A stretch of DNA of 21,621 bases from JADFMN01 sp964529975. GTDB lineage: Bacteria > Armatimonadota > Fimbriimonadia > Fimbriimonadales > Fimbriimonadaceae. The stretch is from the NCBI GenBank assembly GCA_964529975.1, contig CAZGXW010000051.1:1-21621 (forward strand), given 5' to 3'. A model generated the notes under the pieces. That model was not told the origin of the DNA. It ran no database searches and was given only the letters and a program-made list of their open reading frames with translations. Positions 7,316 to 13,624 of the stretch are shown piece by piece (positions within the stretch are counted from its first letter, which is position 1; every line of letters begins with the position of its first letter). The position numbers and the translations under genes are program-made.

Positions 7316-8119
7316 TTACTTCCGCCGCCGACGCGCGGCGAGCGCGGCGACACCAAGCCCCAACGCGACCATCGTTGCAGGCTCCGGAACAGGGCCATAG
7401 ATGTGCGTGATGCCTTCGATGTCGTCGGCTGTGAGTTCGCGCTTGCCGCCTTCGTACGACGCGAACATGACCGAGCCAGGAACGTCGCTGTGGAGCAGGC
7501 CGAGCGCGTGTCCGATCTCGTGCAACGCGACGGTTTCGAGGTCGTAGAACGCACCGTCGTCCGGATCGTCCGGGTCGTCCACCCAGTCCTTTTCGGAATT
7601 GAAGTGGGTGTCGCCCATTATCGTCCCGCCCGCGCCATAGAGTTCGAACGTGCCAGGAGAGTAAGCGTGAGCCAAGGTGCCCGAAGAGGCGAAACCGCCG
7701 ATGATCGCAAAGCGAATGTCGGCAATGCCTGCGCCCGATCCCGGAGGGCCACCGCCAGGCGCGCCGCTGTCAGGGATCGGCCCAAGCACCGTCAATCCAC
7801 ATACTGCGGACCATGTCGAAAACGCGCTCGAGATCGCTTCGATTTCTTCAGTCAACGAAACGGGGCTGCCGAGCATCCCGCCCATCTCACCTGTCAATTC
7901 GCCTTCGTGCGTGTCTTCGGCTCCTGGAAAACCGAAGATCGGCTTTCCTCCGCTCATAATCGACCACGAAACGACGCCCGGCGTGCCTTCGTGACCAGCC
8001 AGGTGAGTGGCCACTCCTGGGCCCATGCCCCACTTGGTTCCAAACGCGAGCCACGCGTGCGACGCAGGCGCGAGAACTGTGACGAGAGCGAGTACCGCTA
8101 GGCAGCGGAGAGATTTCAT
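7316..8119 (-). CDS. PEP-CTERM-anchored matrixin-like metalloprotease
   Basis: A 267-residue exported zinc protease. It has a signal peptide (MKSLRCLAVLALVTVLAPASHA, 1-22), the full metzincin zinc motif HEIGHALGLLH at 200-210, a Met-turn (SVMFASY, 216-222) and an acidic DDPDDPDDG stretch (181-189) that could bind calcium. The fold matches peptidase family M10. The C-terminus VPEPATMVALGLGVAALAARRRRK is a canonical PEP-CTERM sorting signal, so the protease should be processed by an exosortase encoded elsewhere and displayed on or released from the surface. The start at 8119 was preferred over the upstream ATG at 8185 because it puts the signal peptide at the N-terminus and has an AGAGGCTGG ribosome-binding sequence. 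A TAGAGT -10-like element lies 16 nt upstream. Confidence 0.92.
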   Translation of the reverse strand: MKSLRCLAVLALVTVLAPASHAWLAFGTKWGMGPGVATHLAGHEGTPGVVSWSIMSGGKPIFGFPGAEDTHEGELTGEMGGMLGSPVSLTEEIEAISSAFSTWSAVCGLTVLGPIPDSGAPGGGPPGSGAGIADIRFAIIGGFASSGTLAHAYSPGTFELYGAGGTIMGDTHFNSEKDWVDDPDDPDDGAFYDLETVALHEIGHALGLLHSDVPGSVMFASYEGGKRELTADDIEGITHIYGPVPEPATMVALGLGVAALAARRRRK

Positions 8120-8223
8120 TCCAGCCTCTAAGCCCACTCTACCGCCGTACTCTGCTAAGCGAGCGATAAATCCGCGGCCAGCCATTGTGATCTAGTCTAA
8201 GACCCGGTAGGAATGCAGGGTGT

Positions 8224-8580
8224 TCAAAGCGGCTTGAAGAACCGGATGGAGTTACCGTCGGGGTCTTTTGCGTACATCTCTCGGTTGCCCCACGTTTGGT
8301 CGATGGGCCTCGGATCGAACGCTACGCCCTTTGCGGAGAGATCCTCGAACAAAGCATCGACGTCGTCGACGAGCACCATCACAACTCCACCCACAACAGC
8401 ATCGCCAGAAAACGAAGACAGATGCAAGTGCACGTCGTCTCGCGACACCCAGAGGTACGCCGGTTCTCCACCCTCGTGCCGATGTGCCGATTCCAACTTG
8501 AACCCCAACTTGCCGCAATAGAACTCCTCGGCACTGTGCGAGTCGGTCACGTGCAGGACGGGCAAGGCGTGTCGGAACAT
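8224..8580 (-). CDS. Glyoxalase/bleomycin-resistance-fold (VOC) protein
   Basis: A 118-residue single VOC domain starting MFRHALPVLHVTDSHSAEEFY. It has the paired beta-alpha-beta-beta-beta modules, with HLHLSSFSGD in the middle and DQTWGNREMYAKDPDGNSIRFF at the end. This arrangement closely resembles the glyoxalase-superfamily/bleomycin-binding-like proteins often named Ble. Candidate metal ligands include the His near the N-terminus and the Glu of GNREMY. Whether it is an enzyme or a ligand-sequestering protein cannot be told. It appears monocistronic, with a possible TGTAAT -10 element 8 nt before the ATG. Confidence 0.9.
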   Translation of the reverse strand: MFRHALPVLHVTDSHSAEEFYCGKLGFKLESAHRHEGGEPAYLWVSRDDVHLHLSSFSGDAVVGGVVMVLVDDVDALFEDLSAKGVAFDPRPIDQTWGNREMYAKDPDGNSIRFFKPL

Positions 8581-8588
8581 TGCTACCC

Positions 8589-8594
8589 ATTACA
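8589..8594 (-). promoter_or_regulatory. Possible -10 element for the VOC gene
   Basis: TGTAAT on the minus strand, 8 nt before the ATG (4-5 matches to TATAAT depending on alignment). Weaker than the other leaderless-type elements. Confidence 0.3.
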
Positions 8595-8614
8595 GGAGGG
8601 GCGCGTCTGGGGTT

Positions 8615-9799
8615 TCACGAACGACTCAGGCTCAGAGTCACTCCCATCGGCGCAGGGCCGAGGTCGTTCTCGCGCTGGTTGAACTGCGCACGTCCTCGTC
8701 GCAAGCCCATGACGACGATGTCGAGCGACTTGAACTTGGACGCGCGAACGTCCCACTCGCCCATCCCATAGAGTTTCGCGTCGTAGCCTCTCGGGCCACT
8801 CGCCAGCGAGACAGAACCTGTGTACTCGATCAACCGCACATTCATGCCGTTGCTTCTGAGTTCACCGACACTGCGCATGCTGATCGTGGCGCTCTTCACT
8901 TCGCTCGGCTGCCACTGTGGCGCCTGTCCGCGCACGTTGTCCACGAGCACCTCGCGCGCGATCATCTGCACGACCGCCGGATCGACCTGCTCTGGCCCGG
9001 TGCCCTTGGGCACGAACGACGCCGCCTTCTCGATCGCGACCCAGTTCTCGTTCCATGCCCACTTGACGAAGTCGCGCCACATGCCCGTGTCGGGGAGTTC
9101 GTGCCGTCGCGCACCGCTCTTGTCCCCTGGCCCGCGAGGCAGGTCGCGGATGTTCACGCGCAACACAAGTTCGCCTTCGACGTCGGGAGGCGGGCTCCAC
9201 GGTTTCGCCGGAATCGCCTTGTTCGCGTAGCCCTTTTCCTTGCGAAGCGTTTCCCACTTGACCAAGGCCCGACCGAGCCGCGCCCGGATGTCCGCCGGCT
9301 CACCGCTCGCTGCGAACCGTCCTTCCAGGTACTCGGCGTTCGGTCCGATCATGTAGATGCCTTGCTTAGTGCCTGGGTGGTTCCACGCGCCGGGCGGCAT
9401 CGACTCGCCGTATCGCTTGAAGAACTCGTGGTCGGGGCGCCCCTTCGCCCGCTCCAAGTGCTGCGGGTTCTCGGGGTACAGGTAGTACGTCTCGTCGGCG
9501 ACGGTGACGAACTCCTTACTCAGCCTCTTGATCTCCGGGTCTGACCAGACCAACTGGCGTCCTCGGACGCCATTGTTTCACGTACAGCCCAGCGGGTGGC
9601 CGTTCATCGTCCACAAGAGGATCGGTCGGCCTAGTTCCTTCGCCTCCTGGACGGCAGTCCAAAAGTGGTTGCGCCAATCGATCTCCTTGTACGCCTGCTC
9701 TTTGGCGTCCGGCTGGATGAACTTCAGCCACTCCTTGTAGTTCTGGGCGTTCGGCTCGACGGCCTGTTGCGCGAGCAGGGTCAGCGTCGCTGAGAGCAT
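8615..9799 (-). CDS. Thioredoxin-like exported protein with in-frame TGA, candidate selenoprotein
   Basis: Two frames, 9799-9581 and 9577-8615, are the same reading frame separated by one TGA at 9578-9580. Read through, they give 394 residues: a short signal-like MLSATLTLLAQQA, a thioredoxin-like half with strand RPILLWTMN, GHPLGCT, the TGA at codon 74, then NNGVRGRQLVWSDPEIKRLSKEFVTVADE, and a C-terminal region of about 200 residues that I do not recognise. The Cys two residues before the TGA makes C-T-U a plausible redox motif. A hairpin with a GGTC loop starts 27 nt after the TGA. The gene itself ends with TGA, and other genes here also stop at TGA, so the codon is not reassigned genome-wide. 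Alternatives: a recent nonsense mutation (TGC to TGA) or a sequence error. A TATAAT lies 6 nt before the ATG. Confidence 0.7.
9538..9551 (-). promoter_or_regulatory. Candidate bacterial SECIS hairpin
   Basis: On the minus strand GGTCT-GGTC-AGACC forms a 5-bp stem with a GGTC loop. The loop begins 32 nt after the TGA at 9578-9580, within the 16-37 nt spacing described for bacterial SECIS elements, and the loop sequence equals the apical GGUC of the E. coli fdhF element. The stem is short and no bulged U is apparent. A second hairpin, GGCGTC-CGAG-GACGCC (9571-9556), lies between it and the TGA. Confidence 0.45.
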
Positions 9800-9805
9800 G
9801 TCCTC

Positions 9806-9811
9806 ATTATA
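9806..9811 (-). promoter_or_regulatory. Consensus -10 element for the candidate selenoprotein gene
   Basis: Perfect TATAAT on the minus strand, 6 nt (GAGGAC) before the ATG. The transcript would be leaderless or nearly so. The GAGGA overlapping this interval would be too close for Shine-Dalgarno use. The expected -35 position falls inside the hairpin at 9818-9847. Confidence 0.6.
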
Positions 9812-9817
9812 GAGGCA

Positions 9818-9847
9818 TCTGGATCGCCCGGGCTCGGGCGATCCAGA
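9818..9847 (-). terminator. Strong 13-bp hairpin after the pseudopilin gene
   Basis: Arms TCTGGATCGCCCG (9818-9830) and CGGGCGATCCAGA (9835-9847) are perfectly complementary around a 4-nt loop. It starts 10 nt beyond the stop of the pseudopilin gene in the direction of transcription. There is no T-tract, so it would be a non-canonical terminator or a protective 3' hairpin. It directly precedes the TATAAT of the next gene. Confidence 0.6.
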
Positions 9848-9857
9848 CAACAATCGA

Positions 9858-10709
9858 CTATCCGCCTCTACCGTTCCAGTAACGGTTCACATCGGCTTCT
9901 GTCGTTCCAGGCGCGCGTAGGCTCGCGATCGAAGGATACGACACGTGCCCATCGAGCCACATCACGGCGACGTTCTTCGGATTTGCACGTCCCCAGAGTT
10001 GGCCCTGTGATCTGGCGTTTGGATACGTGCCGGTCCAACCGTTGTATGGCGGCAGGGGTGCAGGAACCGGCACCGCGAACGGCGGCTCGATGCGCGAGTA
10101 GCCGATCTCGGTCGTGACCGTCGTTGGCGCGCCTCCCGAACTCTGCGGCACATTGAGGTCCTTCATCGTCGCCTCGGCGAACATGACCGTCTCTGCGACG
10201 CTCTCCCTCGCGTTCGACGAGACGCCGCTGTAGCGCGGAAACGGCTGCCCGAAGAGCGAACCCACTGTCACCGAGTTCATGTAGCGATAGTTGTAGCCGT
10301 AACTCGGGTTCGCACCGACCAGGTAGTGGTGAAGCGAGTTCTTGGGGTCAAAGCGACCCCTTCCCTGTGCGTCCATCTGAGTCGGGTCTTGGTCCGTGTC
10401 CATCGGGCACAGGAAGATCTTCTCGTTCTTCGTGTAAGGCAGGAGAAGCAGCGGATAGTAGTGGAATCCCTGCGAGGTCGGATAAGCCGTGTCGAGGGGA
10501 TTGAACGTGAACAACGGCGGGGTGAGATCGTCGTAGTCACCCATATAGATCATCGACGCGAGCGAGACCTGCTTGAGGTTGCTGATCGTCACCGTCTTCT
10601 TCGCAGCGACCTTGGCGCGTGCGAAGACCGGGAACAGGATCGCAGCTAGGATCGCGATGATGGCGATCACGACGAGGAGTTCAATGAGTGTGAACGCGCG
10701 GCGTGGCAT
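9858..10709 (-). CDS. Type II secretion pseudopilin-like protein with C-terminal DG motif
   Basis: A 283-residue protein with a prepilin leader and N-methylation motif: MPRRA followed by FTLIELLVVIAIIAILAAILFPVFARA. Cleavage would fall before Phe6, with Glu at +5 (residue 10). Residue -1 is Ala rather than the usual Gly. The following ISNLKQVSLASMIYMGDYDD and the C-terminal NPKNVAVMWLDGHVSYPSI match the large pseudopilin families of Planctomycetes and Armatimonadota (DUF1559 / H-X9-DG type), although the His of the H-X9-DG motif is not seen. These proteins are very numerous in such genomes and their individual roles are mostly unknown. The start at 10709 was chosen over the longer frame to 10826 because it places the leader at the N-terminus; GAGGG precedes it. 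Confidence 0.9.
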   Translation of the reverse strand: MPRRAFTLIELLVVIAIIAILAAILFPVFARAKVAAKKTVTISNLKQVSLASMIYMGDYDDLTPPLFTFNPLDTAYPTSQGFHYYPLLLLPYTKNEKIFLCPMDTDQDPTQMDAQGRGRFDPKNSLHHYLVGANPSYGYNYRYMNSVTVGSLFGQPFPRYSGVSSNARESVAETVMFAEATMKDLNVPQSSGGAPTTVTTEIGYSRIEPPFAVPVPAPLPPYNGWTGTYPNARSQGQLWGRANPKNVAVMWLDGHVSYPSIASLRAPGTTEADVNRYWNGRGG

Positions 10710-10840
10710 GGCCCTCGTTTTCCCATGCGCGGTGCAAGGGTCCCAATGAGAAAACTGACGATCCCATGACGCTCCTGCCGGACTTTCGAACAAGTCCGTC
10801 AGCGCGGTCAAACGTCCGTCATCCATGTCCGGCCCGTCGG

Positions 10841-10846
10841 TAAGAT
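10841..10846 (+). promoter_or_regulatory. -10-like element for the DinB-like gene
   Basis: TAAGAT, 9 nt before the ATG at 10856. The leader would be at most about 3 nt. No -35 recognised; GTCCGTCA occurs twice upstream, at about 10793-10800 and 10814-10821. Confidence 0.4.
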
Positions 10847-10855
10847 GCGGGCATC

Positions 10856-11329
10856 ATGCCAGCCAAGTACGTCGCCAACTATGTGATCAACGGCCTCGCG
10901 GCCGCGCCGGACGCACAGACCGCGCTCAGCGCGCGCGTCACCGATTGGGACGCCAAGCCGCTGGGCGAGGACCGGTTTTCGATTCGAGAGAGCCTTGCAC
11001 ACCTCGCAGACTGGGAGCCGATCTGGCTGATGCGGGCGCAGCGGACCCTTAACGAGGACAAGCCCAACCTGCCTGGCATCGACGAGGGCGAACTTGCGAT
11101 CAAGAACGACTACGCCAACAGCGACCCTCAGGAGTCGCTCCGCCGGTATCGCGAGTCGCGCAAGGAACTCGTCGAACTGTTCCGCGGCCTGAGCGACGAA
11201 CAGTGGCACCGCACGTTCACACGCGACGACGTAGGAGAGGTCACGCTCTTCGAACTGGCCGCAATGATCCTCGGCCACGACGGCTACCACTTCCGGCACA
11301 CGCTTGAGAGCGCGGGAGTGCTTGCGTAG
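10856..11329 (+). CDS. DinB-like four-helix metal-binding protein
   Basis: A 157-residue protein of the DinB/YfiT-like putative metalloenzyme superfamily. The probable metal-binding histidines are His49 (ESLAHLADWE), His141 and His145 (MILGHDGYHFRHTLES), the pattern of the family. Members include thiol-dependent S-transferases and DNA-damage-induced proteins, but most are uncharacterised. The spacing to the -10-like TAAGAT indicates a leaderless or near-leaderless transcript. A decayed copy of the last 22 codons of a relative lies at 11919-11984. The gene is convergent with the DUF6188-like gene, with 4 nt between the stops. Confidence 0.88.
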   Translation: MPAKYVANYVINGLAAAPDAQTALSARVTDWDAKPLGEDRFSIRESLAHLADWEPIWLMRAQRTLNEDKPNLPGIDEGELAIKNDYANSDPQESLRRYRESRKELVELFRGLSDEQWHRTFTRDDVGEVTLFELAAMILGHDGYHFRHTLESAGVLA

Positions 11330-11333
11330 CTTC

Positions 11334-11762
11334 CTAGCCCCAAGGAGGGCCGCCGCCTGGTTGGCAAAGGTAGCCGAATTGGTCGTGCAGACCGGTGCTA
11401 TTCAACTCCCATGCTTCGAACTCTGGGTGAGGATGAACGGAAAGTGCTCGGCCGCTCATGAATCGAAACGTAGCTGACCCACTTCGATCCACTCTTACTT
11501 CTGTTAGCGCATCGTCCAGCAGAGGAAGGAGAGCACACAATTCTTCAGGATGCTGTGGATCAATGGTGGTGTCGACATCGTCATGCGAGAACCTGAATGG
11601 CACGCCAATCCTGAACTCTAAGGTGGCCTCAAGAGTCCAAAACCTCATCCAAAAGTCGCCGAGGGTGAGAGCGAGCTGAGCCATGCAGGCTCCATCAACA
11701 ACCCACAAGTGTCGTTCATCCGATCGTTCAACACCGATGACCTGTAATTGCCTACTTGCCAT
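11334..11762 (-). CDS. DUF6188-like protein
   Basis: A 142-residue protein. It resembles the DUF6188 family, small proteins often found near polymorphic toxins and proposed to act as immunity factors: an N-terminal part with RIGVPFRF, then ALTEVRVDRSGSATFRFMSGRALSVHPHPEFEAWELNSTG and a terminal PGGGPPW motif. I judge this by pattern only. No toxin gene is adjacent. GC content is nearer 50% over parts of the gene, lower than the 60-67% of the operons around it, consistent with recent acquisition. The ATG at 11762 follows a spacer with gene debris; no clear promoter or Shine-Dalgarno site was found. Confidence 0.7.
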   Translation of the reverse strand: MASRQLQVIGVERSDERHLWVVDGACMAQLALTLGDFWMRFWTLEATLEFRIGVPFRFSHDDVDTTIDPQHPEELCALLPLLDDALTEVRVDRSGSATFRFMSGRALSVHPHPEFEAWELNSTGLHDQFGYLCQPGGGPPWG

Positions 11763-11980
11763 TAGTGACTCTGGTGGTTCTCGCCGTCACCAGTATGGCG
11801 CAAACGAAACCAACGACCACGGAGGGGTCGCAGAACTCTATTCAAAGTAGCGCGGGTCGTATTCGATCCCGCACTCATCAAGGATGCGCCGCAGTTCCTC
11901 TGCAGATGTCTCGCGACGATGGTGCTGGGCCACGACGGCTACCACTGACGGCATACGCTGGAGAGCCGGGCAGTGCTGCG
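11763..11980. other. Spacer of about 220 nt containing gene debris
   Basis: Between the DUF6188-like gene and the small membrane-protein gene. It holds a remnant of a DinB-like gene tail (11919-11984), a 38-codon minus-strand ORF (11838-11954), and a plus-strand stretch from 11756 whose translation begins like a signal peptide (MPLVTLVVLAVTSMAQ) but soon runs antisense to the short ORF. It looks like a site of past insertion and loss. Confidence 0.6.
11838..11954 (-). CDS. Possible 38-residue ORF
   Basis: ATG at 11952-11954 to TAG at 11838-11840. The second half, TSAEELRRILDECGIEYDPRYFE, reads like the natural C-terminus of a folded protein with an amphipathic helix. The first half is antisense to the DinB-tail remnant. 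It begins 26 nt downstream of the small membrane-protein gene on the same strand but has no Shine-Dalgarno site. It may be the surviving C-terminus of a gene cut by rearrangement rather than a working gene. Confidence 0.3.
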   Translation of the reverse strand: MPSVVAVVAQHHRRETSAEELRRILDECGIEYDPRYFE

Positions 11981-11984
11981 TTAG
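11919..11984 (+). pseudogene. Remnant of a DinB-like gene 3' end
   Basis: An ungapped hand alignment to the last 66 nt of the intact DinB-like gene (11264-11329) gives 52 identical positions. The translation MVLGHDGYH-stop-RHTLES matches MILGHDGYHFRHTLES, with TGA in place of the Phe codon, and both end with TAG. No upstream part of the gene is recognisable beyond a few codons. The minus-strand small membrane-protein gene ends inside it. Confidence 0.65.
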
Positions 11985-12223
11985 CTGTCGCGCACCTCAG
12001 ATTCGAAGTGCCGACTGTCGCGCCAGACAAAGAGCAAGAACAGGAGCACGGCGAGCGCGAAAAGGCCGACGCCGATCAAGATCGCAAGCGGTCCTTCGAC
12101 GTGGACCGAGTTGAACCTAAACTCCAGCTTCACTGCGACGTAAATCCCCCAAATCGCGAGCGCCGGGACGGCCAGATAGCTTGTTAGCCGTCGGTACTCG
12201 TAGCGTCTCTTCCAATCCCACAC
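11981..12223 (-). CDS. Small two-helix membrane protein
   Basis: An 80-residue protein with a basic N-terminus (MWDWKRRYEYRR), a first membrane helix at about residues 15-33 (SYLAVPALAIWGIYVAVKL), a short loop with acidic residues, a second helix at about 45-67 (ending LLFLLFVWR) and a short charged tail. No family recognised. The start is GTG, 10 nt after the stop of the VWA gene, with AGAGGG before it, so it is probably the last gene of the ASCH-Nnr-FHA-FHA-VWA operon. Both ends would be cytoplasmic by the positive-inside rule. It may associate with the FHA membrane proteins, but that is only suggested by position. Confidence 0.7.
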   Translation of the reverse strand: MWDWKRRYEYRRLTSYLAVPALAIWGIYVAVKLEFRFNSVHVEGPLAILIGVGLFALAVLLFLLFVWRDSRHFESEVRDS

Positions 12224-12233
12224 GTGGCGCCCT

Positions 12234-13610
12234 CTACTTCTTCCCCTGGTCGAGGTTGACGACGGTGCCCATGAGCGTCTTCTCCGCGCCGCCGACGTCG
12301 CCGGACTTCAAAGCGTTCATCGCCATCGTCACCTCTTGCGCGTCAGCCGTGCGACCGTCAGCAAGAAGCAACGCCTGAGTTTTTTGCAGTTCCGCCATCG
12401 CCTGCGCGGTCGTGATTTGCATGGTCTTGAGGCCCATGATCGTCTTCTCGACCACGCGCGAGGCCGCAGAGACCTGGTGCGCCGAGGCCACGCGCGGGTC
12501 GGGAGCCACCGAGTAGCGCGATGCGTCCGCTGTGAACTCCATCACAAGGTCGACAGGCACGGTCTTAGAAACTCCCCCGCCCGTGTCCTCATACGTCAAC
12601 CGACCCGTCGCCACGACGTAGTGCCCGAGCGGGTGGTTGTCGAAGTCGAAGTCCAAGACTTGCTGCAACACCGCCCCGCGTTCCAGATCGGCGAGTTCCA
12701 GTGACACCTCGTTGTCCGAACCGACCACTCCGATCCCAGTTCCGCCTCGCAAAGTCACCCAGCGAGACAACCTGAGGTTCAGGCGGACGTTCATCGCCGC
12801 GACCGTCACGAGTTTCTCGAGTTCCGTCCGGAACACCTCTGGGATCAATTGCGGCTGGGTGATGTAGTAATAGTTTCCGCCGGTCTTCTTCGCCATCGAG
12901 GCGAGCAGCTCTTCGTTGTACTCCGGCCCAAACCCTAGGAACGTGCACGTGATGCCGCGGGCCTTGATGTCCCCTGCATGCGTGACGAGCGGGTGGAAGT
13001 CCTTAATGCCCGCCGTCGGCTCGCCGTCTGTCAAGAACACCATGCGCGTCGCGCGCGTGAGGTCGTCCTGCAACTTGAGTTGCTGGGCGGCCATCGTCAT
13101 TGCATCGCTGATGTTCGTCGTATAGCCCGGCTGGATCTGCGCGATACCGTTTTTAATCGCCTGCTTGTCGGTCACGCGCTGAGGCGGCATCAGAACGTCC
13201 ACAGTCTCGTCGAAAACAACGATCGAAAGCACGTCGTTCGGCGAGAGCAGGTCGACGACGTATTGCACGGCCTGCTTCGCATAGTCGAGCGGCGGCCCTT
13301 CCATCGACCCGGATCGGTCCAAGACGAGGCACAGGTTCAACGGCGTCCGTGGGCCCGAGACCGCGACGCCAGGCAAGCCCGTGACGTCGCCAGCCGCGAC
13401 CTCGATCAAGAACTGCTCGCGCGCAGGCCCGTTCGCCATCGTCGCCATGCGGCTCGGCGTGACGGAAACCGTCACCGGGTCGACCGGCGCCCACGCCGTC
13501 GTCCGGTTCGGGTCACCGATGACAGGCGGAGCGGCCATCGCCTTCGTCCGGTTGTCCATCTGCCCGCTGACGACTGTCTTGTTGGGGTCGAACTTCTGCG
13601 TCTTGTCCAT
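12234..13610 (-). CDS. VWA domain protein with Thr-rich N-terminus
   Basis: A 458-residue soluble protein without a signal peptide. The VWA domain runs from about residue 91 to 280, with a complete MIDAS: DRSGSM (Asp98, Ser100, Ser102), Thr in GYTTNISDA (about 164-165) and Asp in FLTDGEP (195). A beta-rich region follows (about 285-390), then an alanine-rich helical C-terminus (AQAMAELQKTQALLLADGRT). The first 40 residues contain DKTQKFDPNKT and GDPNRTTAW, threonines in contexts that could be kinase targets. The two upstream genes encode FHA proteins, so a phospho-threonine-dependent VWA-FHA complex is a reasonable hypothesis. Shine-Dalgarno GGGAG (13620-13624) precedes the ATG by 9 nt, and the stop of the upstream FHA gene is 14 nt away. 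Confidence 0.92.
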   Translation of the reverse strand: MDKTQKFDPNKTVVSGQMDNRTKAMAAPPVIGDPNRTTAWAPVDPVTVSVTPSRMATMANGPAREQFLIEVAAGDVTGLPGVAVSGPRTPLNLCLVLDRSGSMEGPPLDYAKQAVQYVVDLLSPNDVLSIVVFDETVDVLMPPQRVTDKQAIKNGIAQIQPGYTTNISDAMTMAAQQLKLQDDLTRATRMVFLTDGEPTAGIKDFHPLVTHAGDIKARGITCTFLGFGPEYNEELLASMAKKTGGNYYYITQPQLIPEVFRTELEKLVTVAAMNVRLNLRLSRWVTLRGGTGIGVVGSDNEVSLELADLERGAVLQQVLDFDFDNHPLGHYVVATGRLTYEDTGGGVSKTVPVDLVMEFTADASRYSVAPDPRVASAHQVSAASRVVEKTIMGLKTMQITTAQAMAELQKTQALLLADGRTADAQEVTMAMNALKSGDVGGAEKTLMGTVVNLDQGKK

Positions 13611-13624
13611 GCTTGCTGGCTCCC

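Noticed and set aside
8615..9553. Separate gene starting at TTG 9553
   Set aside because: It is in the same frame as the sequence before the TGA, and protein-like residues (NNGVRGRQ) precede the TTG, so an independent start is less likely than a joined product.
9541..9600. Frameshift between the two halves of the thioredoxin-like gene
   Set aside because: Codon-by-codon reading shows both halves are in the same frame; the break is one TGA codon, not an indel.
11756..12187. 143-codon plus-strand frame starting like a signal peptide
   Set aside because: Only the first 16 residues look real; the rest is antisense to the short ORF and the two-helix membrane gene. At most a remnant.
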